DNA of 64,000 nucleotides, from contig NZ_LMID01000013.1 of assembly GCF_001428605.1 (NCBI RefSeq), positions 222,864-286,863 of the forward strand, read 5' to 3'. The position numbers were made by a program, and so were the translations under genes. Source of the DNA: Sphingomonas sp. Root720. GTDB lineage: Bacteria > Pseudomonadota > Alphaproteobacteria > Sphingomonadales > Sphingomonadaceae. Numbering within the stretch: position 1 is the first letter of the stretch; the number at the start of each line of letters is the position of its first letter. Positions 32,551 to 41,798 of this stretch are shown here, in pieces. Under the pieces are notes generated by a model, which saw only the letters and a list, made by a program, of their open reading frames with translations, was not told the DNA's origin and did no database searches.

Positions 32551-33837
32551 ATGGTCATGATCGGCATCAGCGAGAAAGCGCAGGGTTCGCAGCCGACGCT
32601 CGTCTCGTGGCTGGCGGGTGCCGGCATCGAGACGGTCCTGATCGACCCCGCCGCCGCTCCAGGCCGCGACAGCCGCCGCATCCTGCATGTCACCGAGGTC
32701 GGGCTCGCCCGGCAGCACGACATCCTGATCGATTTCGCCGACGGCACCCCGGTGCTGCGCCGCGCCAAGGCCGGCCGTCCCGCCACCATCGTGTTCGGCT
32801 TCGACGACATGGCATTCGGCTATGCGCTGATCGCCGAGCTGGTCCGCCCGCGCATGATGCCGGCCTGCGGCGAGCCCGAAAGCGCCCGCTTCCTCGGCAT
32901 CGCCGCCCGGGTCGCCCGGAGCGACGCCACCGTCCTGCTGCTCGGCGAAACCGGCACCGGCAAGGAAGGCGTCGCCCGCTACATCCATGCCGCCAGCCGG
33001 CGCGCCGAAAAACCCTTCGTCGCGGTGAACTGCGCGGCCCTCCCCGAGACGATGCTCGAGGCGATGCTGTTCGGCCACCAGAAGGGCGCCTTCACCGGGG
33101 CGAGCGGCTCGGGCGAAGGCCTGTTCCGCGCGGCCGAGGGCGGCACGCTGCTGCTCGACGAGATCGCCGAACTGCCGCTCGCGCTCCAGGCCAAGCTGCT
33201 CCGCGCGCTCCAGGAACGCGAGGTGCTGCCGGTCGGCGCCACCGCACCGGTCGCGGTCGACCTCCGCATCATCGCCGCCGGCAACCGCGACCTCGCGGTC
33301 GAGGTCGAGGCCGGCCGCTTCCGCGCCGACCTCTACTGGCGCCTCAACGTCATGCCGCTCGCCCTCAAGCCGCTCGGTGCCCGCCGCCAGGACATCCGCG
33401 CGATCGCCGCCGCCCTGATGCTGCGCCATACGCCCGAGCATGAGGATATCGCCTGGCCGACCGCGCCGGCGCTCGACCGGCTGATGACCCATGACTGGCC
33501 CGGCAACGTCCGCGAGCTGGAGAATGTCCTGCAGCGTGCGATGCTGATGCGCGACGGCGCCCGGATCGAAGCCGGCGACCTGATCATCGACCGCGCGCCG
33601 ACGGCCCCGCGGCCGGCTCTCTTCGCCGTGGCCCCGGCCGAAACCGCCATAGCCGCACCGGCCGTCGCCGAGCCGACCCCGATCCGCCTGGCCGACGCCA
33701 AGCGGATCAGCCAGGTCCGCGCGATCGAGGAAGCCCTCGCCGCCACCGGCGGCCACCGTCTCCGCGCCGCCCAGCGGCTCGGCATTTCCGAACGCACGCT
33801 GCGCTATCGCATGGCCGATATGCGCGCGGTGGCTTGA
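32551..33837 (+). CDS. flbD: FlbD/FleQ-like sigma-54-dependent transcription activator
   Basis: A 428-residue NtrC-family AAA+ activator. The N-terminal 110 residues are not a clear receiver domain. The AAA+ core has Walker A LLLGETGTGKEGVARYIHAA, the sigma-54 contacting loop GAFTGA (in HQKGAFTGASGSGEGLFR), Walker B GGTLLLDEIAELPL, and the sensor region WPGNVRELENVLQRAM. A Fis-type helix-turn-helix closes the protein (GGHRLRAAQRLGISERTLRY). It heads the fliEFGHIJKL operon and should act at the CGGCA-N6-TGCCG sites and sigma-54 promoter before flgB. The symbol flbD rests on context. Confidence 0.88.
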   Translation: MVMIGISEKAQGSQPTLVSWLAGAGIETVLIDPAAAPGRDSRRILHVTEVGLARQHDILIDFADGTPVLRRAKAGRPATIVFGFDDMAFGYALIAELVRPRMMPACGEPESARFLGIAARVARSDATVLLLGETGTGKEGVARYIHAASRRAEKPFVAVNCAALPETMLEAMLFGHQKGAFTGASGSGEGLFRAAEGGTLLLDEIAELPLALQAKLLRALQEREVLPVGATAPVAVDLRIIAAGNRDLAVEVEAGRFRADLYWRLNVMPLALKPLGARRQDIRAIAAALMLRHTPEHEDIAWPTAPALDRLMTHDWPGNVRELENVLQRAMLMRDGARIEAGDLIIDRAPTAPRPALFAVAPAETAIAAPAVAEPTPIRLADAKRISQVRAIEEALAATGGHRLRAAQRLGISERTLRYRMADMRAVA

Positions 33838-33848
33838 GGGAGCGCTAG

Positions 33849-34214
33849 ATGACGACCGTCAACACCAGCAATCTCCTGGCGATGCGCAACGCCATCCTGC
33901 AGCAAAACTCCGCGCTGCAGAAGGCCGCCGCCGCGCCGGCGCCCAACCCGCTGACCGGTCCCGGCCAGATCGGCAGCGCGACCAGCGCGCCCGACACCGA
34001 TTTCGCTTCGACGCTGCGCGGCGCGCTGACCGAGGTCAACGGCATGCAGGCGAAGGCCAGCGCCGCGACCGAAAGCTACGAACGTGGCGAGACGACCGAC
34101 ATCGCGGCCGTGATGCTCCAGCGCGAACAGGCCAGCGTCGGCTTCCAGGCCACGCTGCAGGTCCGCAACAAACTCCTGTCCGCCTATAAGGACATCATGA
34201 GCATGCCGGTATAA
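33849..34214 (+). CDS. fliE: Flagellar hook-basal body protein FliE
   Basis: FliE links the MS ring to the rod. The 121-residue protein has an Ala/Gln/Pro-rich N-terminus and the conserved C-terminal helical part FASTLRGALTEVNGMQAKAS followed by DIAAVMLQREQASVGFQATL and VRNKLLSAYKDIMSMPV. It starts eleven bases after the regulator gene with a GGGAG ribosome site, and fliF follows after three bases. Confidence 0.94.
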   Translation: MTTVNTSNLLAMRNAILQQNSALQKAAAAPAPNPLTGPGQIGSATSAPDTDFASTLRGALTEVNGMQAKASAATESYERGETTDIAAVMLQREQASVGFQATLQVRNKLLSAYKDIMSMPV

Positions 34215-34217
34215 TCC

Positions 34218-35957
34218 ATGGCTGATATCATCCCCTCACCCGCCACCGCCCCCGCCACCGCGCTGAGCGCCTCGGGCCCCGCTTCTGGCGTCGGCACCGG
34301 TGCCGTGCTGGAGCGGATCAAGGATTTCACCGCGCAGCCCGCGGTGCAGCGCAGCCTGCCGATGATCGGCATGCTCGGCCTGCTCGGCGGCGCCGCGCTG
34401 CTGTGGTCGACGATGTCGGGCGCGCCGCAGCGCGACCTGTTCGCCGGGATGGGCGATGCCGACAAGGCCGCCGTCGCCGACTCGCTGAAGGCCGCCGGCA
34501 TCCCCTATGAGATCGATCGCAGCACCGGTTCGCTCACCGTGGCGGAAACCAGCTTCTACCAGGCGAAGATGCTGCTCGCGCAGCAGGGCCTGCCGAAGTC
34601 GGCGCCCGACGGCGACACGATGATCTCCTCGCTCCCGCTCGGCGCCAGCCGCGCGGTCGAGGGCGAGAAGCTGCGCACCGCCCGCGAGATGGACCTCGCC
34701 CGCACGATCGAGGCGATCGACTCGGTCGACACCGCGAAGGTCCATGTCGCCGCCGAACAGCCCAGCGTCTTCCTGCGCGACGAGGCCAAGCCGCAGGCTT
34801 CGGTCATGCTACGCCTGCGCGCCGGCCGCACCCTGTCGGATTCGCAGGTCCAGGCGATCGTCCACCTCGTCGCCTCCTCGGTGCCGAACCTGTCGCCCGA
34901 CGGCGTCTCGGTCGTCGACCAGGCCGGCCGCCTGCTCTCTTCCTCGGGCGGCGATCCGATGAGCCAGGCCTCGACCCGTCAGGTCGACATCCAGAACAAG
35001 ATCGAGCAGCGCTATCTCGAGGCGCTCAACAAGATCCTCACCCCGATCGTCGGCCCCGGCAACTTCACCGCCGAGGTCCATGCCGACGTCGATTTCACCG
35101 AGACCCAGGCGACCCGCGAAAGCTACCCGAAGGACACCGCCGTGGTCCGCCAGGAACAGGGCAGCTGGACCGGCGACAAGAAGAACGGCGAAGCCAGCGG
35201 CATTCCCGGCGCGCTGTCGAACCAGCCGCCGGCCGCCAGCCAGGTGGCCGCCGCGCCGAACCAGACCGTCGATGCCCCGGCCGCCGGCACGACCGACGCC
35301 GCCAACGCCAACAAGACCTCCGAAAACTACAACCGCACCTATGAGCTGGGGCGCGAAGTCTCGGTGACGCGCGCACCGGTGGGCTCGGTCAAGCGCCTGT
35401 CGGTCGCCGTCGCCCTGCGCGAGGGCAGCCGTAAGTTCAGCCGCGCCGAGCTCGCCTCGATCGAGACGCTGGTGCGCGGCGCGATCGGGGCCGACCAGGC
35501 CCGCGGCGACGTCGTCGCCCTCTCGGCCCGCAGCTTCGCGGTCGCCGAGGAAGCCGAGGTCAAGCCGAACTGGTGGGAAGCGCCGTGGGTCTCCACCCTC
35601 GCCCGCAACCTGTCGGCGCTGCTCGTCGTCGCGCTGCTCGTGTTCGGCGTCGCCAAGCCGCTGCTCAAGCGCCGCGCCGCCTATGTCGAGGAGAAGAAGG
35701 CCGCGCTCGACGCGATGGTCGCCTCGGGCGGCCGCCTGCCGCAGGGCACCAACCCGGCGATCCGCGCCGAGATCGCCTCCGAAATGGCGCAGCAGGCGCT
35801 GATCGACCCGAACAAGCCGGTCACGCTCGACATGATCGAGGCAACCCCGGGCTACGCCAATCGCGCCGAGCTGATCCGCAACTTCGTGAAGCAGGATCCG
35901 GACCGCGCCGCGCTGGTCGTCCGCGACCTGATCCGCGCCGACATGCCGGGAGCCTGA
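34218..35957 (+). CDS. fliF: Flagellar MS-ring protein FliF
   Basis: The 579-residue MS-ring protein has an N-terminal membrane helix (residues about 45-66, MIGMLGLLGGAALLWSTM), the YscJ-like ring-building motifs in the periplasmic part (REMDLARTIEAIDSVDTAKV, AEQPSVFLRDEAKPQASVML), a disordered Ala-rich loop near residues 310-380, and a second membrane helix at residues about 460-485 (ALLVVALLVFGVAKPLL). The C-terminal tail with EATPGYANRAELIRNFVKQD binds FliG. Length is typical. Confidence 0.96.
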   Translation: MADIIPSPATAPATALSASGPASGVGTGAVLERIKDFTAQPAVQRSLPMIGMLGLLGGAALLWSTMSGAPQRDLFAGMGDADKAAVADSLKAAGIPYEIDRSTGSLTVAETSFYQAKMLLAQQGLPKSAPDGDTMISSLPLGASRAVEGEKLRTAREMDLARTIEAIDSVDTAKVHVAAEQPSVFLRDEAKPQASVMLRLRAGRTLSDSQVQAIVHLVASSVPNLSPDGVSVVDQAGRLLSSSGGDPMSQASTRQVDIQNKIEQRYLEALNKILTPIVGPGNFTAEVHADVDFTETQATRESYPKDTAVVRQEQGSWTGDKKNGEASGIPGALSNQPPAASQVAAAPNQTVDAPAAGTTDAANANKTSENYNRTYELGREVSVTRAPVGSVKRLSVAVALREGSRKFSRAELASIETLVRGAIGADQARGDVVALSARSFAVAEEAEVKPNWWEAPWVSTLARNLSALLVVALLVFGVAKPLLKRRAAYVEEKKAALDAMVASGGRLPQGTNPAIRAEIASEMAQQALIDPNKPVTLDMIEATPGYANRAELIRNFVKQDPDRAALVVRDLIRADMPGA

Positions 35958-35961
35958 GACC

Positions 35962-36996
35962 ATGGCCGACGAAACCCCTATCGGCACCGACGGCGCGACC
36001 CCGGTCGAACCCTCGGGCAGCTCCGCCGCCGCGATCCTGCTGATGCTGCTCGGCGAGGAAGAGGCCGCGACCGTGCTGAGCCGCCTCCAACCCGACGAAG
36101 TCCAGCATCTGGGCGGCGCCATGTTCAACGTCGCCAACATCTCCGAGCAGGAGATCGACGGCGTGTTCGACGTGTTCGTCGACCGTGCCCGCGTCCGCAC
36201 CACCCTGGGGTTCGGGGTCGAGCGCCAGATCAAGGGCATCATGCACAAGGCGCTCGGCCAGGACAAAGCCGACCAGGTGCTCCAGCGCATCACGCCGGTC
36301 CAGCACACCAATGCGCTGGAAAACCTGAAATGGATGGATGCCCGCCAGATCGCCAACCTGATCGAGTTCGAGCATCCGCAGATCGCCGCGATCGTCCTCG
36401 CCTTCCTCGAATCCCAGCGTGCCGCCGACGTGCTCGCGCTGCTGCCCGAGGATATCCAGGCCGACCTGGTCTATCGCGTCGCCACCATGGGACCGGTCAC
36501 CGAAACCGCTCTGGCCGAGCTCGACGACCTGCTGAGCCGCCCCGCCACCGCCCAGTCGACCGGCGCCACCACGCGCCGCGGCGGCGCCGGCGAAGCGGCG
36601 AAGATCGTCAACAGCTCGCGCAAGGCCTCCGAACAGCGGATCATCAAGGCTCTGCAGAAGCTCGACAAGACCGTCGCCCGCACGATCGAGGAGGAGATGT
36701 TCGTCTTCGACAACCTGATGGCGCTGACCGAGAAGGACCTCGGCGCGCTGCTGCGGGCGGTCGACAACGACGTCCTCGTCGTCTCGCTCAAGGGCGCCGA
36801 CGAGAAGATCCGCGCGAAGATCTTCGGCTGCATGTCGAGCCGCGCCGCCCAGTCGGTACAGGACGAGATCGCCGACCGTGGGCCTATGCGCCTCGCCGAC
36901 GTCCAGGAATCGCAAAAGGCGATGCTCGCCATCGCCCGCAAGCTGGCGGCGGAAGGCACGATCAGCCTCGGCGGCAAGGGCGACGACTTTGTCTGA
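35962..36996 (+). CDS. fliG: Flagellar motor switch protein FliG
   Basis: FliG is the rotor protein pushed by MotA. The 344-residue protein has the N-terminal FliF-binding domain (SSAAAILLMLLGEEEAATVL), the middle domain with the EHPQ motif (LIEFEHPQIAAIVLAFL), and the C-terminal torque domain with charged helices (LLRAVDNDVLVVSLKGADEK, FGCMSSRAAQSVQDEIADRG). The switch partners FliM and FliN are not encoded in this window. Confidence 0.96.
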   Translation: MADETPIGTDGATPVEPSGSSAAAILLMLLGEEEAATVLSRLQPDEVQHLGGAMFNVANISEQEIDGVFDVFVDRARVRTTLGFGVERQIKGIMHKALGQDKADQVLQRITPVQHTNALENLKWMDARQIANLIEFEHPQIAAIVLAFLESQRAADVLALLPEDIQADLVYRVATMGPVTETALAELDDLLSRPATAQSTGATTRRGGAGEAAKIVNSSRKASEQRIIKALQKLDKTVARTIEEEMFVFDNLMALTEKDLGALLRAVDNDVLVVSLKGADEKIRAKIFGCMSSRAAQSVQDEIADRGPMRLADVQESQKAMLAIARKLAAEGTISLGGKGDDFV

Positions 36997-37642
36997 GATC
37001 TGGACCAGCGAGTTCGGGGCCGCCGCCACCCGGGTCAACGCCTGGGCCAAGCCCGCCCCGTCGACCCACTTCACCCCCTGGGGCGGCAATGCCGACCATC
37101 CCCGCCGCCGCGCGAGCGACTTCGCACCGAGCCCGATGGCGGCCGCGCCCGAGGACGAGCCCGAAGCCGACATCGAGACGATCCGCGCCCACGCCTTCGC
37201 CGAGGGCTTCGACCACGGTCGCCAGGCGGTCCTCGCCGAGTTCGCCCGCCAGCGCGAGGCGCTGGCGCAGCTGATCCGCTCAGCCGAGGCGTTGCAGCCC
37301 GAACCGGCCGGCCCGCTGGCTGCGGTTCTCACCGAAACCGTCACCCGCCTCGTCCGTCAGATCGTCGGCGAGGTGAAGATCGATCCCGCGCTGCTCAAGG
37401 AGCGCGCCGAGGCGATCGCCGACCTGGTCACGGCCGAATGCGGCCCCGCCCGGCTGCGCATGCATCCCGACGACATCGCGATGCTCGACGGGGTCGAACT
37501 GGGCGTGCCCGTCGCCGCCGACCATCATCTCGCCTCCGGCACGATCATCCTCGAAAGCGGCGAAGGCTGGATCGAGGACGGCCCCCAGGTCCGCCTCGCC
37601 CGCCTGCGTGCCCAGCTCGACGCCATGGCCCTGCCGCGATGA
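36989..37642 (+). CDS. fliH: Flagellar export ATPase regulator FliH
   Basis: FliH inhibits and positions the FliI ATPase. The 217-residue protein lies between fliG and fliI; its frame overlaps the fliG end. No ATG is well placed, so the TTG that overlaps the fliG stop region is taken as start; later starts are possible. The centre is a helical stretch (IRAHAFAEGFDHGRQAVLAE) and the C-terminal half has the V/FliH fold: LAAVLTETVTRLVRQIVGEV, LRMHPDDIAMLDG, and GTIILESGEGWIEDGPQVRL. The last match, a G-W-I-E-D-G-P segment, is characteristic. Confidence 0.88.
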   Translation: MSEIWTSEFGAAATRVNAWAKPAPSTHFTPWGGNADHPRRRASDFAPSPMAAAPEDEPEADIETIRAHAFAEGFDHGRQAVLAEFARQREALAQLIRSAEALQPEPAGPLAAVLTETVTRLVRQIVGEVKIDPALLKERAEAIADLVTAECGPARLRMHPDDIAMLDGVELGVPVAADHHLASGTIILESGEGWIEDGPQVRLARLRAQLDAMALPR

Positions 37643-37673
37643 TCAGGATCATCGCTTATAGGGGCCTGCCGCG

Positions 37674-38999
37674 ATGAGCCTCGCCGCCATGGCCGAATCG
37701 ATGCTCGGCGCGATCGAGATCGACGTCGTCGGCCCGCGCCGGATCGGGCGCCTCGCCTCCTATGACGGGCTGATGCTCGAGGCGACCGGCTTTCCGATGC
37801 CGGTCGGCTCCAACGCCCGCGTAATCGATGCGGACGGCCACGCCGCGCTCGCCGAGGTCGTCGGCTTCCGCGGCAACCGCACCCTGTTGATGGCGCTCGA
37901 CGCCGACGCCCCGCACAGCGCGGGCGCCCGGGTCGAGCCCGACCGGCGCGGCGGATCGGTCGATGTCGGCGAATCGCTGCTCGGCCGGGTCATGGACGCG
38001 CTCGGCAATCCCATCGACGGGCTCGGCCCAATCGCCACCGCCGAGCGCTGGCCGCTGGCCGGCCGCCGCGGCAACCCGCTCGACCGCGCCCGCGTCACCG
38101 AGCCGTTCGACATGGGCGTGCGCGCGATCAATGCGCTGCTTACCGCCGGCGTCGGCCAGCGCATCGCGATCGCCGCCGGCTCGGGCGTCGGCAAGTCGGT
38201 GCTGATGGGCCAGATGATCGCCGGCGCCGATGCCGACATCATCGTCGTCGGGCTGGTCGGCGAACGCAGCCGCGAGGTCTCGGACTTCCTGGCGACCAAG
38301 CTGTCCGGCCCGGTCCGCCAGAAGAGCGTCGTCGTCGCGGTGCCCGCCGATCACCCGCCGGTGCTGCGCCTGCGCGCCGCGATGCGCGCGACCGCGATCG
38401 CCGAATATTTCCGCGCGCAGGGCAAGCGCGTGCTGCTGCTGATCGACAGCCTCACCCGCGTAGCCCATGCGCAGCGCGAGATCGGCCTGTCGCTGGGCGA
38501 GCCGCCGACGATGAAGGGCTATCCGCCCTCCGCGCTCGGCCTGATCCCGCGCCTGATCGAGCGCGCCGGCGTCGACGCGCACAGCGGCGGATCGATCACC
38601 GCGCTCTACACCGTGCTCGCCGACGGCGACGACACCGACGATCCGATCGTCGACACGGCGCGTGCGATCGTCGACGGCCATATCATCCTGTCGCGCAGCC
38701 TGGCCGAACAGGGCGTCTTCCCGGCGATCGACGTGGGCAAATCGCTGAGCCGCGTGATGAGCGACATCGTCGGCCCCGAACACCAGCAGGCCGCGCAGAT
38801 CCTGCGCCGGCTATGGGCGGTCTATGAGGAAAATCGCGACCTGATCCTGATGGGCGCCTACCGCGCCGGCAGCGATCCGATCGTCGACGTCGCGATCGCG
38901 CGGCACGACCATATCCTCGAATTCATCAGCCAGGGCCAGAAGGACCGGGTCGATTACCCCCAGTCGGTCGACGCGCTGCTTGAGGCGTTCGGCGGATGA
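37674..38999 (+). CDS. fliI: Flagellum-specific ATP synthase FliI
   Basis: The 441-residue export ATPase resembles the F1 beta subunit. Walker A is AAGSGVGKSVLMGQMIAGAD, Walker B RVLLLIDSLTRVAHAQREIG, and the family segments GEPPTMKGYPPSALGLIPRL and GGSITALYTVLADGDDTDDP are intact. The protein hexamer sits at the base of the export gate. The start is preceded by a 31-base gap from fliH; fliJ overlaps the end by ATGA. Confidence 0.96.
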   Translation: MSLAAMAESMLGAIEIDVVGPRRIGRLASYDGLMLEATGFPMPVGSNARVIDADGHAALAEVVGFRGNRTLLMALDADAPHSAGARVEPDRRGGSVDVGESLLGRVMDALGNPIDGLGPIATAERWPLAGRRGNPLDRARVTEPFDMGVRAINALLTAGVGQRIAIAAGSGVGKSVLMGQMIAGADADIIVVGLVGERSREVSDFLATKLSGPVRQKSVVVAVPADHPPVLRLRAAMRATAIAEYFRAQGKRVLLLIDSLTRVAHAQREIGLSLGEPPTMKGYPPSALGLIPRLIERAGVDAHSGGSITALYTVLADGDDTDDPIVDTARAIVDGHIILSRSLAEQGVFPAIDVGKSLSRVMSDIVGPEHQQAAQILRRLWAVYEENRDLILMGAYRAGSDPIVDVAIARHDHILEFISQGQKDRVDYPQSVDALLEAFGG

Positions 39000-39424
39000 A
39001 GGCGCTGGTGAAGAAGCGGGCGCGGATCGCGCGCGTGCGGGCGGCGCAGCATCTGTTGGCAGCCTCCGCCGCCGCGAACGCCGAAGCGCAGGTGACCAGC
39101 CTCGAAAGCAACGCCGCCAAGCTCGCCAGCCTGCGCGACAGCCTGAGCATGACGGTCGGGCCGGTATCGGGCGCGACCTTGCAGAACCGGGGCGAACTGG
39201 CGCTGCGGCTCGACAATGCGCGGCACGGTCTGGCGGGCGCCATCGCCTCGGCGAAGACGACTGCCGAGCGGAAGATCGCCGAACGACTCGAAGCGCGCCA
39301 GCGCCAGGAAAGCGCGGCGAAGCTCGACGCGCGGGCGGTGCAGGCGCTTGCCGAATGGAGCGAGGCGCGGATGGCCGCGTCCTTCCGCCCGAGGCTCAGC
39401 AAGACCGAAGAAGGGGAATATTGA
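38996..39424 (+). CDS. fliJ: Flagellar export coiled-coil protein FliJ
   Basis: A 142-residue highly helical protein directly after fliI. FliJ is the central stalk of the FliI hexamer and links it to FlhA. The sequence is basic at the start (MKALVKKRARIARVRAAQHL) and then shows a long heptad pattern with Ala, Glu and Arg. Family motifs are weak; position, size and coiled-coil character support the call. Confidence 0.85.
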   Translation: MKALVKKRARIARVRAAQHLLAASAAANAEAQVTSLESNAAKLASLRDSLSMTVGPVSGATLQNRGELALRLDNARHGLAGAIASAKTTAERKIAERLEARQRQESAAKLDARAVQALAEWSEARMAASFRPRLSKTEEGEY

Positions 39425-39425
39425 C

Positions 39426-41114
39426 ATGGCCGTTGCCGCGCTTTCGACCTCCGCGATCGCCCTGAACGTGGGTGCGGGGCCGCAGGCCAACGGCCCGACA
39501 TCCCCCGAAGCGCCCGCGATGTTCGCCCAGCTCGTCGCCCAGGCGAAGTCGGGCGACAAGGGCGCGCAGGATGGCACGACCGCCGAAACCGGAAGCGAGG
39601 GCGAAGCGGAGAGCGGCGTCGCCGACGATATGCTCCCCACCGCGCCGGCCGACGAGACAAAGGAAGTCCCGGCCGACCAGCCGGCCAACCTGCTCGCCGA
39701 GATCGAGGCGATGGTCGCCGCGGCCGCGCAGGTGACGGTGAGCCAGCCCGTCGCGGCGCCGGCCGCGGCTGCCGTGCCGCCCCCCGCCCCAGCGGCCGAA
39801 ACGACCGCAGCCGTCGCCGCGCCCCCCACGACGCGGACCGCCGCCGTCATCGTCGATGTCCCGCTTCCCGCCGCCCCGTCGCTTGCGTCCCCGGCTGCGC
39901 CCGGCGAAACCATGCCGCCGGCCCCGCTCGCCAGCACCGGCGAGCAGGCACAGGCACAGGCACGTTCCCCCATGCCGGAAGCGGCAGCGCCCGTCGCCAC
40001 CGATCCGGATGCGAAGGGCACCCCTGCGGCCACCCCGTCGATTCCGAGCGATATCGCAGCGCTGCTCGCCTCGCTGAAGGCGGCCTTCACTCCGACCGGC
40101 CAACCCCGCGATGGCGAGGCCGTTGCTCGGACGCCCGCCGTCCCCGTCGCCGCCGCACTTGCGCCTGTACCGGCCGCAGCCGCGCAGACAGCCGCTCCTA
40201 CCGCCATCGACACGCCCGCCGCGCAGCCGGCCGTACCCCCCGGCACGATAGCGGCGCCGGTCCAGCCAGCGGAGCCAGCCCAGGCGGCAGCCATGGCGGT
40301 TGCCGTCGAAGCCGCCGCCGTCGTCGTCCCGCCAGAGGACGGCAAGCTTCCCGCCGCCCACGCCGCAACCGACCGGCAGCCGGTCGAAGGCAAGGCCCAG
40401 CCCGCACCGGTCCAGCCCGGGGCGGCCCCCGCCATGCCGCCCGCTCAGACCCCGGTGCAGGCTGACGCGCCCCTTTTCCGGCAAGATGGCCGCCCGGCCG
40501 CCGAGGCGCCCGATGCGACCGCTCTCGCCGCGGCTCCGGCCGCCCCCACGGTCGCCGTGCCGCAGGCCGTCGCGCCGCCGGCGCAGCCCTTCGCCCCGCT
40601 CGATACGAGCGCAGCGACCGGTCCGGCCGCCGGTCCCGGCCAGGCCGACCAGGTGGTCACCCGCCAGCTCGACTTGGCCCGCGACAATCAGTGGCTGGAC
40701 CGGCTCGCGCAAGACATCAGCCAGGCCGCGACCCGGCAGGGTCATCTCAAGTTCCAGCTGAACCCCGAGCATCTCGGCGCGCTGACCGTCGAGATCGCCA
40801 ACAGCGCCTCCGGCACGGCGATCCGCATGACCGCCGAGACCGACCAGGCCCGCGCGATCATCGCCGACGCGCAGCCGCGCCTGCTGGCGGAGGTCCGCGC
40901 GCAGGGGCTGCGTGTCGCGGAATCGCACGTCGACCTCAACAACCAGGGCAATGGCGGCTACGGCTCCTCCTCGGCCAACGGCCAGCAGGGCCAGCCGGGA
41001 CAACAGCGCCAGCCCTCGTCAGCAGATCATCAACCTTTTGCGCGTACACAGGCCGCGCTTCGTGACGACGCCGCCGATTCGGCGTCGCGCGACGATGGTG
41101 AGCTTTACGCCTGA
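39426..41114 (+). CDS. fliK: Flagellar hook-length control protein FliK
   Basis: A 562-residue molecular ruler. Residues about 30-430 are extremely rich in Ala, Pro, Thr and Val with low complexity, forming the extended ruler. The C-terminal Flg_hook domain is clear at residues about 440-530: DRLAQDISQAATRQGHLKFQ, LNPEHLGALTVEIANSASGT, then AEVRAQGLRVAESHVDLN. This domain makes the FlhB substrate switch; flhB itself is not in the window. The ATG begins one base after fliJ ends. Confidence 0.92.
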   Translation: MAVAALSTSAIALNVGAGPQANGPTSPEAPAMFAQLVAQAKSGDKGAQDGTTAETGSEGEAESGVADDMLPTAPADETKEVPADQPANLLAEIEAMVAAAAQVTVSQPVAAPAAAAVPPPAPAAETTAAVAAPPTTRTAAVIVDVPLPAAPSLASPAAPGETMPPAPLASTGEQAQAQARSPMPEAAAPVATDPDAKGTPAATPSIPSDIAALLASLKAAFTPTGQPRDGEAVARTPAVPVAAALAPVPAAAAQTAAPTAIDTPAAQPAVPPGTIAAPVQPAEPAQAAAMAVAVEAAAVVVPPEDGKLPAAHAATDRQPVEGKAQPAPVQPGAAPAMPPAQTPVQADAPLFRQDGRPAAEAPDATALAAAPAAPTVAVPQAVAPPAQPFAPLDTSAATGPAAGPGQADQVVTRQLDLARDNQWLDRLAQDISQAATRQGHLKFQLNPEHLGALTVEIANSASGTAIRMTAETDQARAIIADAQPRLLAEVRAQGLRVAESHVDLNNQGNGGYGSSSANGQQGQPGQQRQPSSADHQPFARTQAALRDDAADSASRDDGELYA

Positions 41115-41130
41115 TCATGGGATGTGAACG

Positions 41131-41733
41131 ATGAGTGCTGCCGCTGCTCCCGCCGCTGAGGCGCCCAAGAAGCCGGGCAAGATGAAGGGCATATTGATGA
41201 TGCTCGTCGTCGCCCTCCTGTTCGCCGGCATCGGCGTCGGCGCAGGCCTGTACGCGGCCGGTGCCGGGCTGGTCGGCGGCCATGAAAAGGCGCCCGAAGA
41301 TCCCAACGCACCCAAGCTCGTCGCCAAGGAAGGCGCCGAGGAAGGCGGCCATGGCGACAAGAAGACGCTGCCCATGGACGGCATCGAAAGCGACAAGTCG
41401 CCCGATCCGACCAAGTACAAGGCGACCTTCTTCACCTTCGAGCAGCCCTTCACGTCCAACCTGCGCGATTCGGACGGCTTCTCGCAGGTCGGCCTTGGCG
41501 TCTCGACCTTCTACGACCAGAAGGTGCTCGACAATCTGAAGGACAACGAGATGCCGATCCGCTCGGCGATCCTGATGGTGATGTCGCAGCAGGACAGCTT
41601 CACCATCTCGACCCCCGAGGGCAAGCTGAAGCTCCAGAAGGATCTCAAGACCGCGATCAACGACGTACTGCGCCAGCGCACCGGCTTCGGCGGCATCGAC
41701 AATGTCTATTTCACGAGCATGGTCGTCCAGTAA
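41131..41733 (+). CDS. fliL: Flagellar basal body-associated protein FliL
   Basis: A 200-residue single-pass inner membrane protein near the stator. A Lys/Pro-rich cytoplasmic start is followed by a helix (GILMMLVVALLFAGIGVGAG, residues about 20-42), an acidic linker, and the periplasmic stomatin-like FliL domain: YKATFFTFEQPFTSNLRDSD, LKDNEMPIRSAILMVMSQQD, and the end GIDNVYFTSMVVQ. It is the last fli gene; a strong terminator follows, where fliM is normally found. Confidence 0.94.
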   Translation: MSAAAAPAAEAPKKPGKMKGILMMLVVALLFAGIGVGAGLYAAGAGLVGGHEKAPEDPNAPKLVAKEGAEEGGHGDKKTLPMDGIESDKSPDPTKYKATFFTFEQPFTSNLRDSDGFSQVGLGVSTFYDQKVLDNLKDNEMPIRSAILMVMSQQDSFTISTPEGKLKLQKDLKTAINDVLRQRTGFGGIDNVYFTSMVVQ

Positions 41734-41762
41734 GTTTCGTCACGCGACCGTCGCGGGAATGA

Positions 41763-41791
41763 GCCTCCGGGGTCCGCCCCGGGGGCTTTTT
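41763..41791 (+). terminator. Rho-independent terminator after fliL
   Basis: A 10-bp stem (gcctccgggg / ccccgggggc, one G-U pair) with a tccg loop, followed by TTTTT. It ends the flbD-fliEFGHIJKL operon. Its presence shows the operon truly ends at fliL here. Confidence 0.88.
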
Positions 41792-41798
41792 CTTCGCT

